From Leucobacter coleopterorum (GTDB lineage Bacteria; Actinomycetota; Actinomycetes; Actinomycetales; Microbacteriaceae): DNA of 64,000 bases. The notes under the pieces are model-generated. The model was not told the origin of the DNA, ran no database searches, and saw only the letters and a program-made list of their open reading frames with translations. Of this stretch, positions 54,609-64,000 are shown piece by piece (the stretch's first letter is position 1; the number at the start of each line of letters is the position of its first letter). The position numbers and the translations under genes are program-made. The DNA is taken from assembly GCF_011382985.1 (NCBI RefSeq), contig NZ_CP049933.1:992001-1056000 (forward strand). Direction: 5' to 3'.

Positions 54609-54941
54609 ATGAACGCCGAATCGTTGCGTCCCGCCGACCCCAAAGGCCTGGCGATTTCTTCGATCATTGTTGGCGCTGTGAGCGTCCTGCTCTCTTGGCC
54701 GTTCTGGATACTCGGAGCTGGAATTATCGGAGGAGTCGTATCTCTGGTCCTGGCTATTGTCGCTCGTAGGCGAGGCCAGTCGAAGAGGATGGCACTCATC
54801 GGCATGATCGTTGGATTGCTCGCGATGCTCTCCGGGATCATCGCGCTTGCCTACTTTCTCTCAATTATCAACTCCGCGCTCAACGACCCGGCTTTCCAGC
54901 AACAGTTGCAGGAGCTGGAAGACCAATCGAAGAAAAACTAG
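54609..54941 (+). CDS. Second DUF4190-like small membrane protein
   Basis: 110 residues from the ATG at 54609, with GGAGAGTGGG upstream; an in-frame ATG at 54528 would add 27 residues. Hydrophobic segments at about 16-55 (two) and 66-88 with the loop ARRRGQSKRMALIG, the same plan as the preceding gene. The C-terminus is hydrophilic (QQLQELEDQSKKN). Function unknown. Convergent with the methyltransferase gene. Confidence 0.7.
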   Translation: MNAESLRPADPKGLAISSIIVGAVSVLLSWPFWILGAGIIGGVVSLVLAIVARRRGQSKRMALIGMIVGLLAMLSGIIALAYFLSIINSALNDPAFQQQLQELEDQSKKN

Positions 54942-54950
54942 CGACTGTCG

Positions 54951-56168
54951 TTAGCAGCGTTCCGCGAGCAGGGCGACGTGTTTTCCTGCGGACCTCGTTA
55001 GGAACAGCGTCGCGTGATTGTCCCCACGCAGTTTGAGTCGTTTTCGGAGTGCAGCAGGATCCACGTCTGCGCCACGCTTTTTGATCTCCAGTGAACCGAT
55101 GCCTCTGTCGCCCAGGGCGCGGCGCAGAACCTTTTCTCGCGAGGGTAGTGTCTCGACGACGCGGAATACCTGCGCGAAGGGTGTCGGAACGAGCTGATCC
55201 GTGGTGAGATAAGCGATGCCATCGCTCAGCATGCCGGCGTTCAGGTCTGCTGCAAGGCGGCCAATTAGACGTGCTCGAATGACGGCGCCGTCTGGCTCGT
55301 AGAGGTACTCGCCGAGTTCGCGAAGGCCAGCGTCTGCTGAGTCTTCCGAAGCAGTAAGCTCGGCGCTGCCGGTGGCGCCGTTGAGAACAAGCGCGGCACG
55401 GTGAACGCCGGGTCTGGCCGCAGCGCCAAACCAGAGTCCCATCTCAACGACCTGCCCGTCGACGGAGACCCACTGCGCTTCAGCCTGATCGGGGATCAGC
55501 TCGCGGTCGAAGCCTGGCCCGAGTTTGATGCCGGTGGGCAGTCTCGAAGCCAGGTGAAACGCAAAGGTGAGCGATGGGGAGTAGTCGTCAGGTGAAGACA
55601 CCCGGCGGGTGTTGCTGTGCCCTGCGGTGCGCCGCGCGGGATCCAGAAATACACCGTCCGCATCTTCGGGGCCGATCTGCTCGGCATCACCCACTTGGAC
55701 CTCGGGCTCGGGGCGACCGAGCAGCGCAGCTGCAACGCGCAGATTGTGACTTGCGATCTCTGCGGTCAGCGGATTGAGTTCTACAGCGAGCGGGTCTAAC
55801 CCCGCTTCAAGGAGTGCGAGGGATTCCGCGCCGATCCCACAACCCAGATCTGCGATCCTTGTGCACCCGGCAGCTCTGAAACGCTCAGCATGGGATGCCG
55901 CGACTCGAGATCGAGTCGCCTGTTCGAGCCCGGCTTGTGTGAACAAGAACTGTTCAGCTCGGTCGCCAAACTTCGTGCGCGCTTTTTCACGCAGGAGTGC
56001 CTGCGTGAGCAGTGCCGCCACCTGGTCTGCGGGCAGACCGCGTGCACGCAAGGAACTATTGATCTCGCTGGCTGCTCGGCCTGCGCCGCGTTCGCCCGCG
56101 ATCCACCGCAGGGTGTCGAGCCCGTCTCGCGTGAGAAGAGCTCGCCACCCCGGAGGTTCTTCAGTCAT
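54951..56168 (-). CDS. Class I SAM-dependent methyltransferase with THUMP-like C-terminal domain
   Basis: 405 residues. SAM-binding DLGCGIGAES is at 107-116 and a second motif FLDPARR at 174-180, where the catalytic DPPR/NPPY type motif of nucleic-acid methyltransferases would lie. The C-terminal ~70 residues match the THUMP-like domain found in actinobacterial relatives (SLEIKKRGADVDPAALRKRL). Substrate unknown; an RNA is likely. A DUF4190-like gene lies 13 nt upstream on the same strand. Confidence 0.82.
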   Translation of the reverse strand: MTEEPPGWRALLTRDGLDTLRWIAGERGAGRAASEINSSLRARGLPADQVAALLTQALLREKARTKFGDRAEQFLFTQAGLEQATRSRVAASHAERFRAAGCTRIADLGCGIGAESLALLEAGLDPLAVELNPLTAEIASHNLRVAAALLGRPEPEVQVGDAEQIGPEDADGVFLDPARRTAGHSNTRRVSSPDDYSPSLTFAFHLASRLPTGIKLGPGFDRELIPDQAEAQWVSVDGQVVEMGLWFGAAARPGVHRAALVLNGATGSAELTASEDSADAGLRELGEYLYEPDGAVIRARLIGRLAADLNAGMLSDGIAYLTTDQLVPTPFAQVFRVVETLPSREKVLRRALGDRGIGSLEIKKRGADVDPAALRKRLKLRGDNHATLFLTRSAGKHVALLAERC

Positions 56169-56181
56169 GCTTTTCTGTCGG

Positions 56182-56598
56182 TTAGTACCGGCTCATGTAG
56201 CTAGCCGACCCTACGAGCGCAACGATAAGCCCGACATAGGCGATGACAAAAAAGACAATCGATACGGCGTAGACGTAACCGATGATGAGCCCGGTGAGAG
56301 CCATACCGCGGCCCGCATCGCCCGTGCGCTTGATCTGGCTCAGGCTCAAGTGGCCGAAGACGATCGCGGCAATCGGTGAAATGAACGCGAGGATGATGGA
56401 CACCAACGCAAACGTGTTTGTTTTGTCGAGAGTTGTTGTCTTCGAAGCTGCGGACTGCGCCTGCTGTGTGAACTGAGCCGATGCTGGTGCCTGCGGGTAG
56501 CTCTGATGAGGCGCGGGGTTTTGGGGTGTGTACTGCGGCGCAGAGTACCCTGGTTGCTGGGGTGCTGTTGGCTGCTGCGGAACGTTTGGTGTTGACAT
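56182..56598 (-). CDS. Third DUF4190-like small membrane protein with Pro/Gln leader
   Basis: 138 residues. The first ~55 residues are Pro/Gln/Ala/Tyr-rich (QQPGYSAPQYTPQNPAPHQS), followed by two hydrophobic segments at about 63-86 and 99-130 and the loop LSLSQIKRTGDAGRGMALTG, a good DUF4190 match. GGAGGAGAGATC precedes the ATG. Probably co-transcribed with the methyltransferase. Function unknown. Confidence 0.78.
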   Translation of the reverse strand: MSTPNVPQQPTAPQQPGYSAPQYTPQNPAPHQSYPQAPASAQFTQQAQSAASKTTTLDKTNTFALVSIILAFISPIAAIVFGHLSLSQIKRTGDAGRGMALTGLIIGYVYAVSIVFFVIAYVGLIVALVGSASYMSRY

Positions 56599-56715
56599 GA
56601 TCTCTCCTCCGGTAGTGTTCGTATTCTAGGGCAGGCACCGACACGGGCTGGTGCTTTGAAACAAGTGGTCAGGAAATATCACCTTGTTCGCTATCCGCGA
56701 TCCAATGCCCACTCG

Positions 56716-56742
56716 TTGGCACTCCCCTTGCACGAGTGCCAA
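56716..56742. promoter_or_regulatory. groES: CIRCE operator (HrcA site) upstream of groES
   Basis: TTGGCACTC - 9 nt - GAGTGCCAA, perfect 9-bp arms. It differs from the consensus TTAGCACTC...GAGTGCTAA by one symmetric change. HrcA repression of groES is therefore expected. A likely promoter overlaps: TTGCAC 56728-56733, 18-nt spacer, TAGACT 56752-56757. Confidence 0.92.
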
Positions 56743-56821
56743 TCGGGGTCATAGACTCTGCTGTAGCGCGTTCGCACTGGGTGAGCGCGAGATCAACTTT
56801 GCAATTGGAAAGAGGTCAACT

Positions 56822-57118
56822 GTGTCGGTCGCTATCAAGCCGCTCGAAGATCGTATTGTTATCAAGCAGGTCGAAGCAGAGCAGACCACCTCATCCGGTC
56901 TGGTGATCCCTGACAGCGCCAAGGAGAAGCCCCAGGAGGGCGAGGTTGTGGCTGTCGGCCCCGGTCGCGTCTCGGATAGTGGTACTCGCATCCCCCTCGA
57001 CGTTGCTGTCGGTGACGTCGTGATCTACTCGAAGTTCGGTGGAACCGAGGTGAAAGTGAGCGGAGACGACTACCTCGTTCTCTCGGCTCGCGACATTCTC
57101 GCGGTTGTCACGCGCTAA
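56822..57118 (+). CDS. groES: Co-chaperonin GroES
   Basis: 98 residues from the GTG at 56822 (AAAGAGG upstream). [20 protein letters not shown], the mobile loop [20 protein letters not shown] and the C-terminal [12 protein letters not shown] are standard. No groEL follows; a strong terminator lies 16 nt downstream, so groEL must be elsewhere. Confidence 0.97.
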   Translation: MSVAIKPLEDRIVIKQVEAEQTTSSGLVIPDSAKEKPQEGEVVAVGPGRVSDSGTRIPLDVAVGDVVIYSKFGGTEVKVSGDDYLVLSARDILAVVTR

Positions 57119-57134
57119 GCGCTCAACTGGTTTG

Positions 57135-57170
57135 GAGAGGCCCGCCGATCACCGGATCGGCGGGCCTCTC
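57135..57170 (+). terminator. Terminator after groES
   Basis: Perfect 15-bp stem, GAGAGGCCCGCCGAT with its complement, around CACCGG. No long T-run, but the stem is very stable and isolates groES. Confidence 0.8.
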
Positions 57171-57199
57171 GTGTTCTCAATGCTCGATAGACTGGCTCG

Positions 57200-58123
57200 A
57201 TGAAACACACTCGGGCGGGACTCGGCTATGGAATCGGGGCCTACCTGATCTGGGGTGCGTTTCCCTTCTACTTCGGATTGATCGCGATGGTGAGTCCCCT
57301 TGAAGTGGTGCCCTGGCGAGTCGGAACCTCACTGATCTTCTGCGCGATCCTTGCCACCTTCACCACACGTTGGCCGCAAATCACAACGATTCTGCGCAAC
57401 CCGAGACTGCTCGGCTGGTTCGCGCTGTCAGGCATCTTGCTCTATGCCAACTGGCAGATCTTTGTGATCGGTGTGATGACGGGTCACGTACTGGAGACCT
57501 CACTTGGCTACTTCATCAACCCGCTGTTCACGATCCTCATCGGGGTTATTTTTCGTAAAGAACGGCTCTCTCGCCTGCAGTGGGCTGCGGTGGGTATTGC
57601 AGCTGTCGGGGTTGTAACTGCAGGAATCGCCTATGGATCGTTTCCCTGGATCGCGGTTGGTGTTGCGCTCACCTTTGGGTTGTATGGTGCCGTGCACAAA
57701 CACGTCGGGGAGCACGCCGATGGTCTGACCGGACTCACCGTTGAAACGCTGGTCACCGTGCCGGTCGGCATCGTTCAGATGATAGTTGTTGCGGCCACCG
57801 CCGGGCTTACGGCCTACGCTTTTGGGCCAGGGATCATGCTGCTCGTGCTCGGCAGTGGGATTATGACAGCGGTTCCGCTGATCCTGTTCGGCGAATCCGC
57901 ACGCAGGCTACCGCTTTCGTACCTCGGATTCCTGCAGTTTCTCACACCGATCCTTGGGTTTTTGTACGGTTACGTCGTGATGCACGAAGAGGTTTCTGTT
58001 GGGCGCTGGATCGGGTTTATCGCCGTGTGGGTCGCGCTGATTGTGCTCATTATCGACATGGTTATTCAATTGCGCCGTTCGCCACAGGCACAGCTTGCAA
58101 CCGGGCCAATTCCCTTAGACTAA
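57200..58123 (+). CDS. RarD/EamA-family transporter
   Basis: 307 residues, ten predicted membrane segments. It matches RarD-type EamA transporters: GYGIGAYLIWGAFPFYFGLI, PWRVGTSLIF and LQFLTPILGFLYGYVVMHEE. RarD is linked by name to chloramphenicol sensitivity, but its substrate is not established. It lies between the groES terminator and the guaB promoter and is probably monocistronic. Confidence 0.85.
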   Translation: MKHTRAGLGYGIGAYLIWGAFPFYFGLIAMVSPLEVVPWRVGTSLIFCAILATFTTRWPQITTILRNPRLLGWFALSGILLYANWQIFVIGVMTGHVLETSLGYFINPLFTILIGVIFRKERLSRLQWAAVGIAAVGVVTAGIAYGSFPWIAVGVALTFGLYGAVHKHVGEHADGLTGLTVETLVTVPVGIVQMIVVAATAGLTAYAFGPGIMLLVLGSGIMTAVPLILFGESARRLPLSYLGFLQFLTPILGFLYGYVVMHEEVSVGRWIGFIAVWVALIVLIIDMVIQLRRSPQAQLATGPIPLD

Positions 58124-58125
58124 TC

Positions 58126-59712
<1,587 letters not shown>

Positions 59713-59758
59713 TCGCGGACGCTCAGACTGTGTCTGACTGGACAGATAGACTGGATGA

Positions 59759-60880
59759 GTGAGCAACGAGATCGAGATTGGCCGCGGCAAGCGTGCAAGG
59801 CGCGTATACACGTTCGATGAGATCGGAGTAGTGCCAACCAGACGCACGCGAGATCCCGAACTCGTTTCGACCTCGTGGACGATTGACGCGTTCCAGTTCG
59901 AGATTCCCGTGTTAGGTGCACCGATGGATTCGGTGATGTCACCCGCAACGGCGATCGAACTGGGGCAACTCGGTGGGCTCGGGGTGCTGAATCTTGAAGG
60001 CCTGTGGACCAGGCACGAGAACCCGGAGCCGCTGCTCGAAGAGCTTTCCAAGATCACTGATGAGGTCGCTGCGGTTCACCGCATGCGTGAGTTGTACGCT
60101 ACGCCGATCAAACCAGAGTTGATCCGTGATCGCCTTGGTGAGATTCGCGATGCCGGCGTGACGGTTGCAGGTGCCCTGTCACCGCACCGGACCGCTGAGT
60201 TCACCGAGACGGTTGTGAATGCGGGCGTTGACCTGTTTGTAATTCGTGGTAACACCGTTTCGGCCGAGCACGTCGCAAAGGAGGGGCGCGAGCCGCTCAA
60301 CCTCAAACAGTTCATCTACGAGCTCGACGTGCCCGTGATTGTGGGTGGCGCAGCGACCTACCAGTCGGCTCTGCACCTCATGCGCACTGGCGCTGCAGGT
60401 GTGCTCGTTGGATTCGGTGGGGGAGCCTCTTCGACCACCCGCGCCACACTTGGGATCCGCGCACCAATGGCGAGCGCCCTCGCTGATGTCTCCGGTGCCC
60501 GCACCGACTACCTCGATGAGTCCGGCGGTCGTTATGTGCACGTGATCGCCGATGGTGGTCTTGGCACCTCAGGCGACATGATCAAGTCGGTCGCCTGCGG
60601 TGCAGACGCCGTGATGCTCGGGGCGGCACTTGGGCGCGCCTCTGACGCACCGGGTCGTGGTTGGCACTGGGGGCAGGAAGCGCATCACGAAGATCTGCCG
60701 CGCGGACGTCGTGTTGCGGTTGATCCCGTCGCCCCGCTTGCCGAGATCATTAACGGCCCCGCGCATATTGCTGATGGCACCGCAAACTACATGGGGGCCC
60801 TGCGTCGCGCCATGGCGACGACCGGCTATTCAGACCTCAAGGGCTTCCAGCGCGTCGACCTCGTTCACGCAGAGCGCTAG
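59759..60880 (+). CDS. guaB3: GuaB3-family IMP dehydrogenase-like protein
   Basis: 373 residues, GTG start. The IMPDH barrel is present (TFDEIGVVPTRRT, LGAPMDSVMSPATA, VIADGGLGTSGDM) but both CBS domains are missing. Where IMPDH has GPGSICTTR, this reads GFGGGASSTTR without the catalytic Cys. That matches what I recall of actinobacterial GuaB3, whose activity is not settled. It follows guaB by 46 nt. Confidence 0.92.
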   Translation: MSNEIEIGRGKRARRVYTFDEIGVVPTRRTRDPELVSTSWTIDAFQFEIPVLGAPMDSVMSPATAIELGQLGGLGVLNLEGLWTRHENPEPLLEELSKITDEVAAVHRMRELYATPIKPELIRDRLGEIRDAGVTVAGALSPHRTAEFTETVVNAGVDLFVIRGNTVSAEHVAKEGREPLNLKQFIYELDVPVIVGGAATYQSALHLMRTGAAGVLVGFGGGASSTTRATLGIRAPMASALADVSGARTDYLDESGGRYVHVIADGGLGTSGDMIKSVACGADAVMLGAALGRASDAPGRGWHWGQEAHHEDLPRGRRVAVDPVAPLAEIINGPAHIADGTANYMGALRRAMATTGYSDLKGFQRVDLVHAER

Positions 60881-60891
60881 AGTGTAGTTCG

Positions 60892-61839
60892 TTGTCGCAA
60901 CAAACTCGCAAGACTGAATACCTCGGTGACCCAACACTCGCGCGGGTGATGCGCAGGCCCCAGTGGATACTGGCGCTCTTGCTCGCGCTGCTGGTTGCCG
61001 CCGTGTTTGCGTGGCTTGGCCAGTGGCAGATGAGCAACGCGATTCGCAGCGACGAAGAGCAGAACTGCAACACTGAGACTTTGCGGCCTCTTTCTGAGGC
61101 GACAGAACTCGGCAAGGGGGTTAACGAGTATGGCGCCGGTGTAGTTGTGAGCGTTCGTGGCTCTTTTGTGCCGGGAGACTCGCAAGTGCTTACACCGCGT
61201 GAGAACCAGGGAAAGACTGGTGCCTGGGTCATTGGCCATCTCGTGACTGAGGGACCCGAAGCTGAAGCCAACGGCAACCTCGCTGTTGCGATTGGTTGGG
61301 CACCGGATCAGGCTGCCGCCGAGAAAGCAATTGAGCGGTTAGATGCCGACCCGGCGTTCGCTGAGTCGCGTGTGTTTGAGGGACGCTATATGCCTCCCGA
61401 GGGTGCGCAGATTCCAGAGCCGACCGACGATCCGCAGCGCCTGCAAACCATGTTGCCAGCGCACCTTGCGAACCTCTGGGCTGATGTGCAGAGCCCCGTT
61501 TACGCCGGGTACTTGGTGATGCACGACGGTGCCTCCGTTGCGCCTTTGCTTACCGGCCTCGACAAGATTGACTCGGTCGCACCGCTGCCGCCCGAGAAGG
61601 TGAGCTGGCTCAACGTGTTCTACGCGATCGAGTGGGTTGTGTTCGCTGGGTTTGCGGTGTTCTTCTGGTTCCGTCTTGCGCGCGACGCCTGGGAGAAAGA
61701 ACACGAACTCAAACTGCTCATGCAGGAAGCGGAGGCGCGCTCCGGAAATGAACCCGACGCCGAACCGGATCCTGAGCCTCCGGCCGCTGCGGCTCAAACG
61801 AACAGCCCGAGCCAGCGACCTCAGATAGAGACGCAATAG
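60892..61839 (+). CDS. SURF1-family protein
   Basis: 315 residues, TTG start at 60892. One membrane segment at about 24-45 (WILALLLALLVAAVFAWLGQWQM) and one near 245-265, flanking an extracytoplasmic domain, as in SURF1 (haem delivery or assembly of cytochrome oxidase). GQWQM is the conserved motif after TM1. The C-terminal tail is Pro/Glu/Ala-rich. The ribosome site is weak. The next gene starts 1 nt after its stop. Confidence 0.85.
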   Translation: MSQQTRKTEYLGDPTLARVMRRPQWILALLLALLVAAVFAWLGQWQMSNAIRSDEEQNCNTETLRPLSEATELGKGVNEYGAGVVVSVRGSFVPGDSQVLTPRENQGKTGAWVIGHLVTEGPEAEANGNLAVAIGWAPDQAAAEKAIERLDADPAFAESRVFEGRYMPPEGAQIPEPTDDPQRLQTMLPAHLANLWADVQSPVYAGYLVMHDGASVAPLLTGLDKIDSVAPLPPEKVSWLNVFYAIEWVVFAGFAVFFWFRLARDAWEKEHELKLLMQEAEARSGNEPDAEPDPEPPAAAAQTNSPSQRPQIETQ

Positions 61840-61840
61840 A

Positions 61841-62362
61841 ATGGACGCCATGCAACTGCAGCCCAAACCCGCTGACTACCCGCGCATTCGCAAGGCCTTG
61901 AAGGTCTACAAGGTGACCTCGGTGATCACCGGTGTGATGTTGCTTCTGCTTTGCGCTGTCATGGTCATGAAGTACGCGTTTAGTGTGCAGCTGTACCTCT
62001 TCGGACCCGACGGTTTTGCCAAGTTTGAACCGATCGCGCCCGAGGGTGTCGAAGCAGATTTTCAGCCGGGCGGTTTTGACCTGTTCAAAGCGATCCTGAT
62101 CGCTCACGGTTGGTTCTACGTTGTGTATCTGATCTCAGATTTTATGCTGTGGAGCCCAATGCGCTGGAACTTCTGGCGATTTCTGCTGATCGCCCTCGGC
62201 GGTGTGGTTCCATTCATGTCGTTCATTCTTGAGGCGCGGGTTGTGCGCGAGGTCAATGAGTTCCTTGCCACCCACGATGTTGAACCCGCTGCAGCATCCC
62301 CAGATTCTCCAGCTTCATCCACCGCGGCGACGTCCGCACACAGCCCGGAAGGCCGTTCATGA
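61841..62362 (+). CDS. DUF3817-family membrane protein
   Basis: 173 residues: [20 protein letters not shown]-type start (here [20 protein letters not shown]), three hydrophobic segments and [21 protein letters not shown], the DUF3817 signature. A low-complexity Ser/Ala/Pro tail follows. Function unknown. It overlaps guaA by 4 nt, a pairing common in actinobacteria. Confidence 0.85.
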   Translation: MDAMQLQPKPADYPRIRKALKVYKVTSVITGVMLLLLCAVMVMKYAFSVQLYLFGPDGFAKFEPIAPEGVEADFQPGGFDLFKAILIAHGWFYVVYLISDFMLWSPMRWNFWRFLLIALGGVVPFMSFILEARVVREVNEFLATHDVEPAAASPDSPASSTAATSAHSPEGRS

Positions 62363-63942
62363 CCTCAAGCTCCCACACCAGGCACCGCCCGGTTCTCGTT
62401 GTTGACTTTGGTGCTCAGTACGCTCAGCTGATCGCGCGTCGTGTGCGTGAGGCGGGTGTGTACTCTGAGCTTGTACCTCACACTATTACCGCTGAAGAGG
62501 TGCGTGAGAAGCAGCCCCTCGGCATCGTGCTTTCGGGCGGACCGTCGTCGGTGTACGCGGAAGGTGCGCCCCAGTTCGATGACTCTATTTTTGAGCTCGG
62601 GATCCCGACCCTTGGCATTTGCTACGGCTTCCAGGTCATGGCCCGTGCGCTTGGCGGCGTTGTTGGCAACACCGGAGATCGTGAGTACGGCGCGACCGAT
62701 GCGCAGGTGCTTGCCGGTGGTGGGGCGATTCTCGGTGGTCAACCCGACGCGCAAAACGTCTGGATGAGTCACGGTGACGCGGTGCAGCAGGCCCCCGAGG
62801 GCTTTGAGGTGCTCGCGAAGACCGCCGTCACGCCGGTTGCAGCCTTCGGCAGCGCCGAGAAGCGTATGTACGGTGTGCAGTGGCACCCCGAGGTGAAGCA
62901 CTCTGACCACGGACAGCAGGTGCTTGAGAACTTCCTGCACCACGTTGCTGGCATCGCAAACGACTGGAACGCGGGCAACGTGATCTCGGAGCAGATCGCG
63001 CGGATTCGTGAGCAGGTCGGTAACGCGCGAGTCATTTCGGCGCTCTCTGGCGGGGTCGATTCAGCCGTTTCGACCGCCCTCGTACACCGCGCAATCGGTG
63101 ACCAGCTGACCGCGGTGTTTGTGGATCACGGACTGCTGCGTAAGGGTGAGCGTGAGCAGGTCGAAAAGGACTACGTCGAGTCGACGGGTGTGCGTCTGAT
63201 TACGGTTGAGGCCGCAGACACCTTCCTCGGACATCTCGCAGGCGTCACCGATCCCGAAGCGAAGCGCAAGATTATCGGCCGCGAGTTTATTCGTGCGTTC
63301 GAGCAGGTGCAGCGCGACCTCGTCAGCGAGGCGGCTGCCTCTGGCGAAAAGGTGAAGTTTCTGGTGCAGGGCACGCTGTACCCCGATGTTGTTGAGTCGG
63401 GTGGCGGATCCGGCACCGCAAATATCAAGTCGCACCACAACGTGGGTGGCTTGCCAGATGACCTTGATTTTGAGCTCATCGAACCGTTGCGCACGCTGTT
63501 TAAGGACGAGGTGCGTGCGATCGGTCGTGAACTTGGCATACCCGAGGCTATCGTTGGACGCCAGCCGTTCCCCGGACCCGGGCTCGGCATTCGTATTGTG
63601 GGCGAAGTGACCCGGGATCGTCTTGAGACGCTCCGCGAGGCTGACGCGATTGCTCGCGCTGAATTGACCGCTGCCGGGCTTGACGCCGAGATTTGGCAGT
63701 GTCCCGTGGTGCTGCTTGCTGATGTGCGCTCGGTGGGCGTGCAGGGTGATGGCCGCACCTACGGCCACCCGATTGTGCTGCGCCCGGTGTCGTCCGAGGA
63801 CGCGATGACGGCTGACTGGACGCGGGTGCCCTACGAGGTGCTCGCGAAGATCTCGAACCGGATTACCAACCAGGTGCCCGAGGTGAACCGCGTGGTGCTT
63901 GACGTCACGTCGAAGCCGCCGGGAACGATTGAGTGGGAGTAA
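62359..63942 (+). CDS. guaA: GMP synthase (glutamine-hydrolysing)
   Basis: 527 residues. Class I glutamine amidotransferase domain with Cys88 in [11 protein letters not shown] and the WHPEV His. The ATP-pyrophosphatase loop [13 protein letters not shown] lies near residue 230, and the C-terminal dimerisation domain ends in KPPGTIEWE. Converts XMP to GMP. Confidence 0.97.
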   Translation: MTSSSHTRHRPVLVVDFGAQYAQLIARRVREAGVYSELVPHTITAEEVREKQPLGIVLSGGPSSVYAEGAPQFDDSIFELGIPTLGICYGFQVMARALGGVVGNTGDREYGATDAQVLAGGGAILGGQPDAQNVWMSHGDAVQQAPEGFEVLAKTAVTPVAAFGSAEKRMYGVQWHPEVKHSDHGQQVLENFLHHVAGIANDWNAGNVISEQIARIREQVGNARVISALSGGVDSAVSTALVHRAIGDQLTAVFVDHGLLRKGEREQVEKDYVESTGVRLITVEAADTFLGHLAGVTDPEAKRKIIGREFIRAFEQVQRDLVSEAAASGEKVKFLVQGTLYPDVVESGGGSGTANIKSHHNVGGLPDDLDFELIEPLRTLFKDEVRAIGRELGIPEAIVGRQPFPGPGLGIRIVGEVTRDRLETLREADAIARAELTAAGLDAEIWQCPVVLLADVRSVGVQGDGRTYGHPIVLRPVSSEDAMTADWTRVPYEVLAKISNRITNQVPEVNRVVLDVTSKPPGTIEWE

Positions 63943-63974
63943 AGCGCCGAGTTTTCCGGCGTAACGTGGACACC

Positions 63975-64000
63975 ATGAACAAGAACAAAAGCCCGCTGTT
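63975..64000 (+). CDS. Start of a further gene, truncated by the window end
   Basis: An ATG at 63975 opens a frame reading MNKNKSPL before the window ends. No clear ribosome site is visible. Too short to identify. Confidence 0.25.

Overview
This window is a GC-rich housekeeping segment of an actinobacterial chromosome, most like the Microbacteriaceae (a Leucobacter-like organism is plausible; this is inference from gene content and order, not a search). Pointers are TTG starts on rpoB, rpoC, rpoA and secY, a CBS-less GuaB3 paralogue beside GuaB, a mycoredoxin-like protein, DUF4916, DUF3817 and DUF3995 proteins, and a lone groES under a CIRCE operator.

Layout. 1-6.3 kb: the end of an FtsX-type ABC permease with its ATPase, then small enzymes (TfoX-like, Nudix, nitrilase-family, DUF4916, SprT-like, spermidine-synthase-like, mycoredoxin-like, PAP2). 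6.3-14 kb: rpoB-rpoC with promoter and terminator. 14-16.9 kb: three unrecognised genes and a sparse gap. 16.9-21.4 kb: str operon (rpsL-rpsG-fusA-tuf). 21.4-24.8 kb: a small acidic protein and two surface-glycan genes inserted between tuf and rpsJ. 24.8-40.8 kb: S10, spc and alpha operons through secY-adk-map-infA-rpmJ to rpoA-rplQ, without rpsN or rpsD at their usual places. 41-43 kb: an acyltransferase-SGNH gene on the minus strand. 43-54 kb: truA, rplM-rpsI, glmM, coaA, glmS, acpS, alr and the tsaE-tsaB-rimI-tsaD tRNA t6A cluster. 54-57 kb: three small Pro/Gln-leader or DUF4190-like membrane proteins around a THUMP-like methyltransferase, then groES. 57-64 kb: rarD-like, guaB, guaB3, SURF1-like, DUF3817 and guaA.

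The genes form the core of transcription and translation, plus amino-sugar precursors (glmM, glmS), D-alanine (alr), CoA and ACP activation (coaA, acpS) and GMP synthesis (guaB, guaA).

The strongest pattern is not biological. Eleven genes, including the essential rpoC, rplB, rplC, rplV, adk, truA and tsaE, are broken by 17 apparent one-base deletions. Sixteen lie in G or C runs and one in an A run; none is an insertion. Adding one base in each case restores a family-like protein, usually with a neat junction to the next gene. I read this as homopolymer under-calling in the assembly. I annotate these as intact genes with sequence errors. Apparent gene splits and the apparent spermidine synthase-SprT fusion should not be taken as biology.

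The best biological leads are an Asn at the RpoB position equivalent to E. coli His526 in the rifampicin pocket, a perfect 23-bp inverted repeat after glmM, a long nested hairpin after rplQ, paired hairpins in the rpsK-rpoA spacer, and the glycan gene pair with an operator-like palindrome between the str and S10 operons. I found no CRISPR array, tRNA, rRNA, insertion sequence or convincing new defence system.
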